Position numbers and translations under genes: made by a program. A stretch of DNA of 64,000 nucleotides from Pseudomonas putida (GTDB lineage: Bacteria; Pseudomonadota; Gammaproteobacteria; Pseudomonadales; Pseudomonadaceae), in assembly GCF_004357765.1 (NCBI RefSeq), contig NZ_SMTE01000007.1, positions 248,001-312,000 of the forward strand. Direction: 5' to 3'. This document shows positions 1 to 8,444 of the stretch, one piece after another. Each line of letters starts with the position of its first letter. Position 1 is the first letter of the stretch. The notes beneath the pieces are model-generated. The model was given only the letters and a program-made list of their open reading frames with translations, was not told the origin of the DNA and ran no database searches.

Positions 1-33
1 CATAAACACACTGCACCGAGACTGCAGGACCGA

Positions 34-39
34 TATAAT
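34..39 (+). promoter_or_regulatory. Possible -10 box of the alaS promoter
   Basis: A perfect TATAAT lies 66 nt upstream of the alaS start. The hexamer 17 nt further upstream (CTGCAC) is a poor -35, so this is a -10 call only. Confidence 0.45.
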
Positions 40-105
40 GCGGCCCTTTGCCGTCGTTTCGTCGACGCGTTTGCCCTCTGGGCCGCCGTTTCCGTGGAAG
101 AACCT

Positions 106-2730
106 ATGAAAAGCGCAGAAATCCGTGAAGCCTTCCTTCGCTTCTTCGAAGAGCAGGGACACACCCGAGTCGCCTCCAGCTCCCTGATTCCGGGCAATGA
201 CCCGACCCTGCTGTTTACCAACGCCGGCATGAACCAGTTCAAGGACTGCTTCCTCGGTCAGGAAAAGCGCGCCTACACCCGTGCGGTCAGCAGCCAGAAG
301 TGCGTCCGCGCCGGCGGCAAGCATAACGACCTGGAAAACGTCGGCTACACGGCGCGCCACCATACCTTCTTCGAGATGCTGGGCAACTTCAGCTTCGGCG
401 ACTATTTCAAGCGCGATGCGATCACCTTCGCCTGGACGTTCCTGACCTCCGAAAAATGGCTGAACCTGCCCAAGGACAAGCTGTGGGTCACGGTCTACGC
501 CAGCGACGACGAAGCCTACGACATCTGGACCAAGGAAGTCGGTGTCCCGGCCGAGCGCATGGTGCGCATCGGCGACAACAAAGGCGCCCCATACGCCTCC
601 GACAACTTCTGGACCATGGGCGACACCGGCCCGTGCGGCCCCTGCACCGAAATCTTCTACGACCACGGTCCGGACATCTGGGGTGGCCCGCCCGGCTCGC
701 CGGAGGAAGACGGCGATCGCTACATCGAGATCTGGAACAACGTCTTCATGCAGTTCAACCGCACCGCCGATGGCGTCCTGCACCCGCTGCCGGCGCCGTC
801 GGTGGATACCGGCATGGGCCTGGAGCGCATCAGTGCGGTGATGCAGCACGTGCACTCGAACTACGAGATCGACCTGTTCCAGAACCTGCTGGCCGCCGCC
901 GCCAAGGCCATCGGTTGCAGCAACGATGAGCAGGCCTCGCTGAAAGTCGTCGCCGACCACATCCGCTCCTGCGGCTTCCTGATCGCCGACGGCGTACTGC
1001 CGTCCAACGAAGGCCGCGGTTACGTGCTGCGCCGCATCATTCGCCGGGCGTGCCGTCACGGCAACAAGCTGGGCGCCAAGGGCAGCTTCTTCTACCAGAT
1101 CGTCGCGGCACTGGTGGCTGAAATGGGTGAAGCCTTCCCCGAGCTCAAGAGCCAGCAGGCGCATATCGAGCGCGTGCTCAAGGCCGAAGAAGAGCAGTTC
1201 GCCAAGACCCTGGAGCAGGGTCTGCGCATCCTCGAGCAGGACCTGGCCCAGCTCAAGGGCAACGTGGTGCCGGGCGATGTGGTGTTCAAGCTCTACGACA
1301 CCTACGGCTTCCCTATGGACCTGACCGCCGACATCGCCCGTGAGCGCGAGCTGACCATCGACGAAGCCGGCTTCGAGCGCGAAATGGACGCCCAGCGCGA
1401 GCGCGCCCGTTCCGCCAGTGCCTTCGGCATGGACTACAACAGCCTGGTCAAGGTCGATACCGCCACTGAGTTCCTCGGCTACGAAGCTACCGAAGGGCAG
1501 GGCAAGGTCATCGCCCTGTACAAAGACGGCCAAGCGGTCGACCAGTTGGGCGAAGGCGAGGAGGGCGTCGTGGTCCTCGATCGCACCCCATTCTACGCCG
1601 AGTCCGGCGGCCAGGTCGGCGACAGCGGTTTCCTGCAGGCCGGTGCCGTACGCTTCGACGTACGCGACACGACCAAGACCGGCGGTGCTTTCCTGCATCA
1701 CGGCGTGGTCGCCAGTGGCGCGCTGCTGATCGGTGCGCCGGTCGAGGCCAAGGTCGATGCCGACGTCCAGCACGCCACCTCGCTGAACCACTCCGCCACC
1801 CACCTGCTGCATGAAGCGCTGCGCCAGGTCCTGGGCGAGCACGTGCAACAGAAGGGCTCGCTGGTCGACAGCCAGCGCCTGCGTTTCGACTTCAGCCACT
1901 TCGAGGCAGTGACCCCCGCGCAGATCAAGGCGCTGGAAGAAATCGTCAACCGGGAAGTGCGCAAGAACACGCCGGTCGAAACCGAGCTGACCGATATCGA
2001 GACCGCCAAGGCCAAGGGCGCCATGGCCCTGTTCGGCGAGAAGTACGGCGACACCGTACGTGTACTGAGCATGGGCGGTGACTTCTCCGTCGAGCTGTGC
2101 GGCGGTATCCACGCCAAGCGCACCGGCGATATCAGCCTGTTCAAGATCATCAGCGAAGGCGGCGTGGCCTCGGGCGTGCGTCGTATCGAAGCGGTGACTG
2201 GCGCGGCTGCGCTGGCCTACCTGAACGCTGCCGAAGAGCAGGTCAAGGAAGCCGCGCAACTGGTCAAGGGCAACCGTGACAACCTGATCGACAAGCTGTC
2301 GGCTGTGCTCGAGCGCAACCGCCAGCTGGAAAAGCAGCTGGAACAGCTGCAGGCCAAGGCCGCCAGCGCCGCCGGGGACGATCTCTCCAACGCGGCCGTT
2401 GAGGTCAAGGGTGCCAAGGTACTTGCCGCTCGCCTGGATGGGCAGGATGGCAAGGCCCTGCTGGCCCTGGTCGATCAGCTGAAGAACAAGCTCGGCCACG
2501 CAGTGATCCTGCTGGGCAGTGAGCATGAGGGCAAGGTCGTGCTGGTGGCCGGCGTGACCAAGGACCTCTCCAGTCAACTCAAGGCTGGCGACCTGATGAA
2601 ACAAGCCGCTGCGGCGGTGGGTGGCAAGGGCGGTGGCCGTCCGGACATGGCCCAGGGTGGTGGCGTCGACGTCGCTGCGCTGGACAATGCCCTGGCGCTG
2701 GCCGTGCCATTCGCAGAGCAGGGACTTTGA
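106..2730 (+). CDS. alaS: Alanyl-tRNA synthetase AlaS
   Basis: Class II aminoacyl-tRNA synthetase that charges tRNA-Ala in the cytoplasm and edits mischarged Ser/Gly. The 874-residue protein has the usual full length. The N-terminal catalytic core shows [11 protein letters not shown] near residue 45, [14 protein letters not shown] near 185 and the motif 3 stretch [11 protein letters not shown] near 237. The editing domain carries [11 protein letters not shown] and the zinc-type [11 protein letters not shown] motif. The C-terminal part has a coiled coil followed by the glycine-rich C-Ala domain. An in-frame GTG exists at 94, but ATG 106 sits behind a GGAAGAA ribosome site and gives the family N-terminus [11 protein letters not shown] strong hairpin terminator follows. 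Confidence 0.97.
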   Translation: MKSAEIREAFLRFFEEQGHTRVASSSLIPGNDPTLLFTNAGMNQFKDCFLGQEKRAYTRAVSSQKCVRAGGKHNDLENVGYTARHHTFFEMLGNFSFGDYFKRDAITFAWTFLTSEKWLNLPKDKLWVTVYASDDEAYDIWTKEVGVPAERMVRIGDNKGAPYASDNFWTMGDTGPCGPCTEIFYDHGPDIWGGPPGSPEEDGDRYIEIWNNVFMQFNRTADGVLHPLPAPSVDTGMGLERISAVMQHVHSNYEIDLFQNLLAAAAKAIGCSNDEQASLKVVADHIRSCGFLIADGVLPSNEGRGYVLRRIIRRACRHGNKLGAKGSFFYQIVAALVAEMGEAFPELKSQQAHIERVLKAEEEQFAKTLEQGLRILEQDLAQLKGNVVPGDVVFKLYDTYGFPMDLTADIARERELTIDEAGFEREMDAQRERARSASAFGMDYNSLVKVDTATEFLGYEATEGQGKVIALYKDGQAVDQLGEGEEGVVVLDRTPFYAESGGQVGDSGFLQAGAVRFDVRDTTKTGGAFLHHGVVASGALLIGAPVEAKVDADVQHATSLNHSATHLLHEALRQVLGEHVQQKGSLVDSQRLRFDFSHFEAVTPAQIKALEEIVNREVRKNTPVETELTDIETAKAKGAMALFGEKYGDTVRVLSMGGDFSVELCGGIHAKRTGDISLFKIISEGGVASGVRRIEAVTGAAALAYLNAAEEQVKEAAQLVKGNRDNLIDKLSAVLERNRQLEKQLEQLQAKAASAAGDDLSNAAVEVKGAKVLAARLDGQDGKALLALVDQLKNKLGHAVILLGSEHEGKVVLVAGVTKDLSSQLKAGDLMKQAAAAVGGKGGGRPDMAQGGGVDVAALDNALALAVPFAEQGL

Positions 2731-2731
2731 G

Positions 2732-2785
2732 ATGAAGGGGTCGGCGGTCTAGTCGCCGGCCCCTTCATGTTGGATGGTTTTTTTG
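2732..2785 (+). terminator. Terminator after alaS
   Basis: Perfect 15-bp stem (one G-T wobble) made by 2732-2746 and 2754-2768 with a 7-nt loop, followed after a short gap by a run of seven T at about 2778-2784. The T run is set back from the stem, but the stem is very stable. Confidence 0.7.
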
Positions 2786-2815
2786 GGGCCCTGTATGGGC
2801 TGAGGCACCATTGAA

Positions 2816-4051
2816 ATGGCGTTGATCGTACAGAAATTTGGCGGCACCTCTGTCGGTTCCATCGAGCGGATCGAGCAGGTAGCCGAAAAGGTCAAGAAAC
2901 ACCGTGAAGCGGGCGACGACCTGGTGGTTGTGCTGTCGGCCATGAGCGGTGAAACCAATCGCCTGATCGACCTGGCCAAGCAGATTACCGATCAGCCGGT
3001 TCCTCGCGAGCTGGACGTGATCGTCTCGACCGGTGAGCAGGTCACCATTGCCCTGCTGGCGATGGCCCTGATGAAGCGTGGCGTGCCTGCGGTGTCGTAC
3101 ACCGGTAACCAGGTGCGCATCCTCACCGACAGCGCCCACAACAAGGCGCGTATCCTGCAGATCGACGACCAGAAGATCCGCGCCGATCTCAAGGCCGGTC
3201 GCGTGGTCGTGGTGGCCGGATTCCAGGGTGTCGACGAGCACGGCAACATCACCACCTTGGGCCGTGGCGGCTCCGACACCACCGGCGTGGCCCTGGCGGC
3301 GGCGCTCAAGGCCGATGAGTGCCAGATCTACACCGACGTCGATGGCGTCTACACCACCGATCCGCGCGTCGTGCCGCAGGCGCGCCGCCTGGAGAAGATC
3401 ACCTTCGAAGAAATGCTGGAAATGGCCAGCCTGGGCTCCAAGGTGCTGCAGATCCGTTCGGTCGAGTTCGCCGGCAAGTACAACGTTCCGCTGCGCGTGC
3501 TGCACAGCTTCAAGGAGGGTCCGGGTACCCTCATTACCATTGATGAAGAGGAATCCATGGAACAGCCGATCATTTCCGGTATCGCCTTCAACCGTGATGA
3601 GGCCAAGCTGACCATTCGTGGCGTGCCGGATACCCCGGGCGTTGCTTTCAAGATCCTCGGTCCGATCAGCGCGTCGAACATCGAAGTGGACATGATCGTG
3701 CAGAACGTCTCGCACGATAACACCACCGACTTCACCTTCACCGTACACCGCAACGAGTACGAGAAGGCCTACGCCGTGCTGGAAAATACCGCCCGCGAGA
3801 TCGGTGCGCGTGAGGTGAGCGGTGATACCAAGATCGCCAAGGTCTCGATCGTCGGCGTCGGCATGCGCTCCCACGCGGGTGTTGCCAGCCGCATGTTCGA
3901 AGCGCTGGCCAAGGAGAGCATCAATATTCAGATGATCTCCACCTCCGAGATCAAGGTCTCGGTAGTGATCGAAGAGAAGTACCTGGAGCTGGCCGTGCGC
4001 GCCCTGCACACTGCTTTCGAACTCGACGCACCTGCCCGACAGAGCGAGTGA
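2816..4051 (+). CDS. lysC: Aspartate kinase LysC
   Basis: Phosphorylates aspartate to aspartyl-4-phosphate, the first step to lysine, threonine, methionine and diaminopimelate. The 411-residue protein begins with the kinase signature VQKFGGTSVGSIERI, and contains GRGGSDTTGVALAAAL near residue 150 and the DGVYTTDPR motif near 180. Two C-terminal ACT domains (about 260-405) should bind the feedback effectors. It stands between two hairpin terminators, so it is probably monocistronic. An in-frame ATG at 3557 (Met248), preceded by AGAGGA, begins exactly at the regulatory half, as in alpha/beta aspartokinases that make a separate beta subunit. Confidence 0.96.
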   Translation: MALIVQKFGGTSVGSIERIEQVAEKVKKHREAGDDLVVVLSAMSGETNRLIDLAKQITDQPVPRELDVIVSTGEQVTIALLAMALMKRGVPAVSYTGNQVRILTDSAHNKARILQIDDQKIRADLKAGRVVVVAGFQGVDEHGNITTLGRGGSDTTGVALAAALKADECQIYTDVDGVYTTDPRVVPQARRLEKITFEEMLEMASLGSKVLQIRSVEFAGKYNVPLRVLHSFKEGPGTLITIDEEESMEQPIISGIAFNRDEAKLTIRGVPDTPGVAFKILGPISASNIEVDMIVQNVSHDNTTDFTFTVHRNEYEKAYAVLENTAREIGAREVSGDTKIAKVSIVGVGMRSHAGVASRMFEALAKESINIQMISTSEIKVSVVIEEKYLELAVRALHTAFELDAPARQSE

Positions 4052-4063
4052 GTCGACGCCAGG

Positions 4064-4096
4064 AGGGCGCGGCTTAGCCGCGCCCTTCGCGTTTCT
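4064..4096 (+). terminator. Terminator hairpin after lysC
   Basis: Perfect 10-bp GC-rich stem 4064-4073/4077-4086 (AGGGCGCGGC with GCCGCGCCCT) and TTA loop. The following sequence is only modestly T-rich. Confidence 0.6.
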
Positions 4097-4216
4097 GGCT
4101 ACTGCGTGGGCCCTGTCCTGCCTGCGTGATAGCCCTGGGGCCTGAGTCGTCGTCCACGACCAGGCCCTGTTACCAACAGACTGTGGTCCCTGAATGTTTT
4201 GCGTGAGGAGAAAGCT

Positions 4217-4405
4217 ATGTTGATTCTGACTCGTCGGTGCGCCGAGAGCCTGATCATTGGGGACGGCGAGATCACCGTGACGGTGCTCGGCGTCAAAGGC
4301 AACCAGGTGCGTATCGGCGTCAGTGCGCCCAAGGAAGTGGCCGTTCACCGCGAGGAAATCTACCTGCGGATCAAGAAAGAGAAGGACGAAGAGCCAACCC
4401 TTTAA
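4217..4405 (+). CDS. csrA: Carbon storage regulator CsrA/RsmA
   Basis: Small homodimeric RNA-binding translational regulator that binds GGA-containing leaders and is sequestered by RsmY/RsmZ-type sRNAs in Pseudomonas; it controls motility versus biofilm and secondary metabolism. The 62-residue protein has the canonical [16 protein letters not shown] start, the [24 protein letters not shown] core and a charged tail. ATG 4217 is chosen over an upstream start because of the GAGGAGAAA ribosome site just before it. It lies between lysC and tRNA-Ser, a standard Pseudomonas context. Pseudomonas genomes can carry several rsm paralogues; position and sequence point to rsmA. Confidence 0.97.
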   Translation: MLILTRRCAESLIIGDGEITVTVLGVKGNQVRIGVSAPKEVAVHREEIYLRIKKEKDEEPTL

Positions 4406-4434
4406 TTTTTTTGAAGTTTTTTTAAAAAAAAGGG

Positions 4435-4463
4435 TTGCAAACGAGGGGAGCTGTGTTTAATAT
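4435..4463 (+). promoter_or_regulatory. Promoter of tRNA-Ser
   Basis: TTGCAA (4435-4440), 17-nt spacer, TAATAT (4458-4463), ending 14 nt before the mature tRNA. The -35 overlaps the end of the AT-rich inverted repeat after csrA. Confidence 0.6.
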
Positions 4464-4477
4464 TCGCCTCGTGTTGC

Positions 4478-4568
4478 GGTGAGGTGGCCGAGTGGCCGAA
4501 GGCGCTCCCCTGCTAAGGGAGTATACCTCATAAGGGTATCGGGGGTTCGAATCCCCCCTTCACCGCCA
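4478..4568 (+). tRNA. tRNA-Ser (anticodon GCT)
   Basis: 91-nt class II tRNA with encoded CCA. The 7-bp acceptor stem pairs GGTGAGG with CTTCACC, the anticodon stem CTCCC/GGGAG presents GCT, the extra arm TACCTCATAAGGGTA is long as expected for serine, and the T arm has GGTTCGAATCC. Confidence 0.96.
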
Positions 4569-4633
4569 TTTTTCGTGTAGGGCGCTGTAAACGGTCAAGT
4601 TGACTAAGTCGTTGAAATTAAACGAAAAAGTGC

Positions 4634-4661
4634 TTGGCAAATCGATTCGGCGAACTATAAT
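4634..4661 (+). promoter_or_regulatory. Promoter of the tRNA-Arg cluster
   Basis: TTGGCA (4634-4639), 16-nt spacer and a perfect TATAAT (4656-4661), 14 nt upstream of the first tRNA-Arg(ACG). Confidence 0.8.
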
Positions 4662-4675
4662 GCGCGGCAAGACAC

Positions 4676-4752
4676 GGACTCATAGCTCAGCTGGATAGAG
4701 TACTCGGCTACGAACCGAGCGGTCGGAGGTTCGAATCCTCCTGAGTCCGCCA
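4676..4752 (+). tRNA. tRNA-Arg (anticodon ACG), copy 1
   Basis: 77-nt cloverleaf with encoded CCA; acceptor GGACTCA/TGAGTCC, anticodon loop CTACGAA, T arm GGTTCGAATCC. The wobble A should be deaminated to inosine, so it reads CGU/CGC/CGA. First of three identical copies. Confidence 0.97.
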
Positions 4753-4822
4753 CTTTTGAAGTGGCTTTGCTCGCAAGGCGCTTCAGCAACCAGTGGTAAT
4801 CTGGTCTAAAACTACCAACCAC

Positions 4823-4899
4823 GGACTCATAGCTCAGCTGGATAGAGTACTCGGCTACGAACCGAGCGGTCGGAGGTTCGAATCCTCCTGAGTCCGCCA
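4823..4899 (+). tRNA. tRNA-Arg (anticodon ACG), copy 2
   Basis: Sequence identical to copy 1. It is separated from copy 1 by a 70-nt spacer that is itself repeated after this copy, so the unit of duplication is tRNA plus spacer. Confidence 0.97.
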
Positions 4900-4968
4900 C
4901 TTTTGAAGTGGCTTTGCTCGCAAGGCGCTTCAGCAACCAGTGGTAATCTGGTCTAAAACTACCACCAC

Positions 4969-5045
4969 GGACTCATAGCTCAGCTGGATAGAGTACTCGG
5001 CTACGAACCGAGCGGTCGGAGGTTCGAATCCTCCTGAGTCCGCCA
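4969..5045 (+). tRNA. tRNA-Arg (anticodon ACG), copy 3
   Basis: Sequence identical to copies 1 and 2 and last of the array; followed directly by a rho-independent terminator, so the three are probably one transcript. Confidence 0.97.
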
Positions 5046-5055
5046 CACCATCAAG

Positions 5056-5082
5056 AAGCCCGCTCATATGAGCGGGCTTTTT
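5056..5082 (+). terminator. Terminator after the tRNA-Arg array
   Basis: Perfect palindromic stem AAGCCCGCTCAT/ATGAGCGGGCTT followed by TTTTTG. Confidence 0.9.
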
Positions 5083-5381
5083 GTTTTTCCGTTTCGCTGA
5101 ATTGTCATCGATCTGCAACTAAGCTCCTACAGTAATCGACAATCGTTGCACTGTTGGCTTAATGCGTTGTCACATCTTTATCGCGCAAACGATTGTTCTG
5201 GCCAAAATTTTAAGCGATCTGACAGCTTAGGCAGTGTATGATTGCGCCCGTCAGCCCCGCCGGGGCTTGTGGAAAACCACCATGGACTTACCCAGTAGTT
5301 ACTCCCTAATACGTTTCATACAGCTTGATCTGACAGATTGATTCTCCCGGCGTGCTCCGCTGCTGGGAGTGGAGTTCGCCT
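5083..5381 (+). other. mgtE upstream region
   Basis: About 300 nt with no credible ORF. It holds a small GC hairpin AGCCCC-GCC-GGGGCT at 5253-5267, an AT-rich stretch at 5160-5215 with a possible -10 TATGAT at 5237-5242, and a hairpin at 5344-5369 next to the mgtE ribosome site. I see no Rfam-type Mg2+ riboswitch that I can name. Confidence 0.5.
5344..5369 (+). promoter_or_regulatory. Hairpin covering part of the mgtE ribosome-binding region
   Basis: 8-bp stem CTCCCGGC (5344-5351) with GCTGGGAG (5362-5369), one G-T pair, 10-nt loop. Its 3' arm ends immediately before the GGAG (5371-5374) that best serves ATG 5382, and itself contains a second SD-like GGGAG. Regulatory role is inference. Confidence 0.35.
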
Positions 5382-6824
5382 ATGACCGAAGTAGAAGTAA
5401 AGAAAGGCCAAGACAGCCTGCAGGATCGCCTGGCTCAGGTGGTCGAGTTGCTGCAGCGCCAGCGCGTGGTGGAAGACCTCACGCATCGCCAGGAAGGCCA
5501 GCATCAGGACCTGGTCGAGAACCTCGTCCACCGCCAGAACCTCGTTGAGCTGCAGCGCAAGCTCGATGACCTGCACCCCGCCGACATCGCTTATATCCTC
5601 GAAGCCTTGCCCCTGGAAGACCGCCTGACGGTCTGGCAGTTGGTGCGCTCGGATCGCGACGGCGACATTCTCCTCGAAGTGTCCGATGCCGTTCGCCAGT
5701 CGCTGATCGCCGATATGGACGATCACGAACTGCTCGCCGCGGCCAAGGAAATGGACGCCGACGAACTGGCCGACCTGGCGCCGGAATTGCCGCGCGATGT
5801 CGTCCATGAGCTGATGGAAAGTCTCGATGCCCAGCAGCGTGAGCGCGTGCGCTCGGCGCTGAGCTATGACGAGGAGCAGGTCGGTGCGCTGATGGACTTC
5901 GAGATGGTGACCATCCGCGAGGATGTCAGTCTCGAAGTGGTACTGCGTTACCTGCGCCGCTTGAAAGAGCTGCCGAACCACACCGACAAACTTTTCGTGG
6001 TCGACTACGAGGGCATACTGAAGGGCGTCCTGCCGATCAAGCGACTTTTGGTGAACGATCCGGAGAAGAAGGTGGCAGAGGTCATGGCCACCGACCCCGT
6101 GTCGTTCCATCCGGATGAAGACGCCTACGACGCCGCACAGGCTTTCGAGCGTTACGACCTGGTATCCGCGCCGGTGGTGGACAAGAGCGACCGCCTGATC
6201 GGTCGTCTGACCATCGATGAAATGGTCGACCTGATCCGTGAGGAGAGCGAAAGCGAAGTGTTGAACATGGCCGGTCTGCGCGAGGAAGAAGACATCTTCG
6301 CCTCCGTCTGGCGATCGCTGCGCAACCGCTGGGCCTGGCTGGCCATCAACCTCATCACGGCTTTCGTCGCTTCGCGAGTGATCGGTTTGTTCGAAGGCTC
6401 GATCGAGAAGCTGGTGGCCCTGGCGGCACTGATGCCGATCGTGGCGGGTATCGGTGGCAACTCCGGCAACCAGACCATCACCATGATCGTGCGCGCTATG
6501 GCGCTTGACCAGGTTTCGCCTGGCAACACCAGCCGTTTGATGCGCAAGGAACTGGCAGTTTCGCTGCTCAATGGCCTGATCTGGGGGGGAGTGATCGGTG
6601 CCGTGGCGTTCTGGTTGTATGGCAGCTGGTCGCTGGGCCTGGTGATGACCGCAGCGATGACCTTGAACCTGCTGCTGGCCGCGTTGATGGGGGTGTTGAT
6701 CCCAATGACCTTGACACGGCTGGGGCGTGATCCGGCGATGGGGTCGAGCGTGATGATCACTGCGGTGACCGACAGCGGCGGCTTCTTCATCTTCCTTGGT
6801 CTGGCGACGCTGTTCCTGCTGTGA
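5382..6824 (+). CDS. mgtE: Magnesium transporter MgtE
   Basis: Inner-membrane Mg2+ channel gated by cytosolic Mg2+. The 480-residue protein follows the family order: N-terminal acidic helical domain (about 1-130, many D/E-rich repeats such as LHPADIAYILEALPLEDR), two CBS domains (about 135-255), a connecting helix, and five hydrophobic segments from about 285 to the end with the pore-region motif PIVAGIGGNSGNQT. ATG 5382 is preferred to an upstream in-frame start at 5352 because GGAG lies 7 nt before it. A hairpin follows the stop. It is a stand-alone gene. Confidence 0.93.
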   Translation: MTEVEVKKGQDSLQDRLAQVVELLQRQRVVEDLTHRQEGQHQDLVENLVHRQNLVELQRKLDDLHPADIAYILEALPLEDRLTVWQLVRSDRDGDILLEVSDAVRQSLIADMDDHELLAAAKEMDADELADLAPELPRDVVHELMESLDAQQRERVRSALSYDEEQVGALMDFEMVTIREDVSLEVVLRYLRRLKELPNHTDKLFVVDYEGILKGVLPIKRLLVNDPEKKVAEVMATDPVSFHPDEDAYDAAQAFERYDLVSAPVVDKSDRLIGRLTIDEMVDLIREESESEVLNMAGLREEEDIFASVWRSLRNRWAWLAINLITAFVASRVIGLFEGSIEKLVALAALMPIVAGIGGNSGNQTITMIVRAMALDQVSPGNTSRLMRKELAVSLLNGLIWGGVIGAVAFWLYGSWSLGLVMTAAMTLNLLLAALMGVLIPMTLTRLGRDPAMGSSVMITAVTDSGGFFIFLGLATLFLL

Positions 6825-6834
6825 TCCGCGGCAG

Positions 6835-6856
6835 AGGGCGCGCATAGCGCCCTTTG
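6835..6856 (+). terminator. Terminator hairpin after mgtE
   Basis: AGGGCGC/GCGCCCT 7-bp stem with GCATA loop, then TTTGG; just downstream of the mgtE stop. Confidence 0.55.
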
Positions 6857-6974
6857 GCGACAGGCATAAAAAAGGTTCTTCACGGAATATTGGGAAAGAG
6901 TGGCTGTGTTTGGTTTAGCGGCAGATTGGTGAGAGCCACCAGGTGCTTGTCTTGGGAGTTGAGGTGGTGCGTGA

Positions 6975-7002
6975 ATCGAGCGCCGCCCGCGCGGCGCTCG
7001 AT
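6975..7002. repeat. 28-nt palindrome, copy 1
   Basis: 12-bp perfect stem (ATCGAGCGCCGC and its complement) around a CCGC loop. An identical 28-nt copy is at 20627-20654. Intergenic, between mgtE and amrZ. Confidence 0.9.
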
Positions 7003-7031
7003 CTCACAGGCGCCAAATACCTTACGGCATT

Positions 7032-7060
7032 AAAAAAGCCAGCTTGCGCTGGCTTTTTGT
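7032..7060. terminator. Bidirectional terminator between mgtE and amrZ
   Basis: AAAAAAGCCAGC / GCTGGCTTTTT stem with a short loop. A run on one side and T run on the other, so it can end transcripts from both converging genes. Confidence 0.85.
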
Positions 7061-7076
7061 TTGCTGGCTGAAAACC

Positions 7077-7403
7077 TCAGGAGGCGTCTGCGGCCATTTC
7101 CACATCGTGCGCGATGAGGGCGACCAGGGCATTCTGCTGGCGGTGGGAGAGTTGGCGGAAGCGCTGCAGCAACTCGCGTTCATGCAAGGACAGCTCTGGG
7201 CTGTCCAGGCGCATGCTCAGCTCGTCGCCCAACGCACCTTCCTGGATGAGGCTCTGTTCCAGGCGCGCGATGATCTCGGAGTTCATGCTGCGGTGATGGT
7301 TGCGCGCTACCTCGGCAATGCGCTCACGCATTCCGTCTGGCAGGCGGACGACGAACTTGTCAGCAGTGCGGCTCGAATAAATAGCCTGTTTCATTGGGCG
7401 CAT
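7077..7403 (-). CDS. amrZ: Ribbon-helix-helix regulator AmrZ (AlgZ)
   Basis: Arc-family DNA-binding protein that activates alginate/twitching genes and represses fleQ in P. aeruginosa, and acts as a global motility and c-di-GMP regulator in fluorescent pseudomonads. The 108-residue protein has the ribbon-helix-helix at about residues 12-60 ([20 protein letters not shown], then [17 protein letters not shown]) and the AmrZ-specific C-terminal tetramerisation region [20 protein letters not shown]. Two start codons (7403 and 7394) are possible; 7403 gives the MRPMKQA beginning typical of the family. It ends just before a shared terminator. Confidence 0.95.
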   Translation of the reverse strand: MRPMKQAIYSSRTADKFVVRLPDGMRERIAEVARNHHRSMNSEIIARLEQSLIQEGALGDELSMRLDSPELSLHERELLQRFRQLSHRQQNALVALIAHDVEMAADAS

Positions 7404-7758
7404 ATAAATTGACCGGATATCTGGTTCAGGGGGAAGCGGTTCTCAAATTGGCCGCACGGGATGGAAGTACGACCGTGACGACGACAAAATGTTCAACCGA
7501 TATGAAAAATAGGCGCTTCATTTTGCCATTTTTGCCGTTTCATTGGCGTCAATTCTGTGACTAATAGTGATCTCGGTGGAGGCTTTTTGCCAGTACCAAT
7601 TATCAGAAATGCGTACTGGTTTGAAAACTTTTACTTAGTTTTATACTGAACGGCGCGCCATACCGTCAGCCGATTGCCGTCAAAACCGGGTAAAACGCAG
7701 CAAAGGGTCCGGAAAATCCCTAAAATGCGCTCCTTCACCTCCTTAGAGCATAGTGGCT
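7404..7758. promoter_or_regulatory. amrZ/phnN divergent intergenic region with repeated TTTTGCC boxes
   Basis: A 350-nt AT-richer region between divergent genes. It contains TTTTGCC at 7521-7527, TTTTTGCCG at 7529-7537 and TTTTTGCCAG at 7584-7593. AmrZ represses its own gene in P. aeruginosa, so these may be operators; I infer this from the repetition and position only. A weak -35/-10 pair (TTGAAA 7621, TATACT 7642, 15-nt spacer) points toward phnN. Confidence 0.45.
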
Positions 7759-8349
7759 ATGCAACATGACGCAAGCGATAGCTGTTTTCATTCAGCACGC
7801 CTGATTTTCCTGATGGGGCCTTCCGGTTCGGGCAAGGATTCTTTGATGGACGCCGCCCGGCCAAGGTTGATCGACGCCGGTGTGAAAATCGCTCGTCGAG
7901 TCATCACGCGTTCCGCCGAAGCCAAGGGCGAAGCTGCTCAGGGCGTGACCTACGAGGAATTCGAGGCGATGCTGGCGGCCGGCGCGTTCGCTATGCATTG
8001 GCGGGCCAATGGCCTGGATTACGGGATACCGGTACAGGTGGATCGATGGCTTGAACAAGGGCATCCGGTGCTGGTGAATGGTTCGCGCGCCTACCTCACC
8101 CAAGCGCGGCAGCGCTATCCACACTTGCTGGCAATTCGTCTCGAGGTACGACCAGAGATCTTGCATCAGCGCCTGCTCGCCCGTGGGCGCGAAACCCCGG
8201 CTCAGGTGGCGCAGCGTTTAGCGCGTGGGGCCTCGCTGCAGGGCGCAGTGGATGCTGATGTGTATCGGTTGGATAACTCCGATTCGCTGGAGATGGCAGT
8301 CGAGGCGCTGATGGATTTGCTGCGCAGGGAAGAGGTGATACCGACCTGA
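7759..8349 (+). CDS. phnN: Ribose 1,5-bisphosphate phosphokinase PhnN
   Basis: Guanylate-kinase-like enzyme that converts ribose 1,5-bisphosphate to PRPP using ATP, normally the last step of C-P lyase phosphonate breakdown. The protein of about 196 residues has a Walker A LMGPSGSGKDSLMD near residue 20, RRVITRSAEAKGE as the substrate region, and the LARGRETPAQVAQRLAR lid segment near 140. A GTG at 7753 is an alternative start; neither has a strong ribosome site. No other phn gene lies nearby, so here it is an orphan, and could supply PRPP independently of phosphonate use. Confidence 0.88.
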   Translation: MQHDASDSCFHSARLIFLMGPSGSGKDSLMDAARPRLIDAGVKIARRVITRSAEAKGEAAQGVTYEEFEAMLAAGAFAMHWRANGLDYGIPVQVDRWLEQGHPVLVNGSRAYLTQARQRYPHLLAIRLEVRPEILHQRLLARGRETPAQVAQRLARGASLQGAVDADVYRLDNSDSLEMAVEALMDLLRREEVIPT

Positions 8350-8444
8350 GGTCGCAGCGATGAGCGAGATGATTCTTGGGGGGCGATCTGGCTGCGAAGA
8401 GGCCGGTGTTGCCAGCGGAAAAATCGCTTGCCGTTCATCGAGGC

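Larger units (their letters stand above)
4676..4968 (+). repeat. Tandem duplication of tRNA-Arg plus spacer (about 147 nt unit)
   Basis: Units 4676-4822 and 4823-4968 are the same except for one nucleotide lost in the second spacer (ACCAACCAC versus ACCACCAC at the spacer end). The third tRNA has no spacer copy after it. Confidence 0.95.

Noticed and set aside
2765-4348. 527-codon open frame antisense to lysC and csrA
   Set aside because: His/Asp/Gly-rich composition typical of the antisense of a high-GC gene; lysC on the other strand has full family motifs.
4676-5045. CRISPR-like array (regular repeats and spacers)
   Set aside because: Repeats are 77-nt tRNAs and the spacers are copies of each other, not unique; no cas genes.
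4655-5118. Minus-strand ORFs with repeated ADSGGFEPPTARF across the tRNA-Arg array
   Set aside because: This peptide is the well-known spurious translation of antisense tRNA; the DNA is three tRNAs.
7595-7650. AlgU (GAACTT-N16-TCTGA) promoter for amrZ
   Set aside because: AlgU drives amrZ in P. aeruginosa, so I looked for it, but only TCAGA/AAACTT half-matches with wrong composition or spacing were found.
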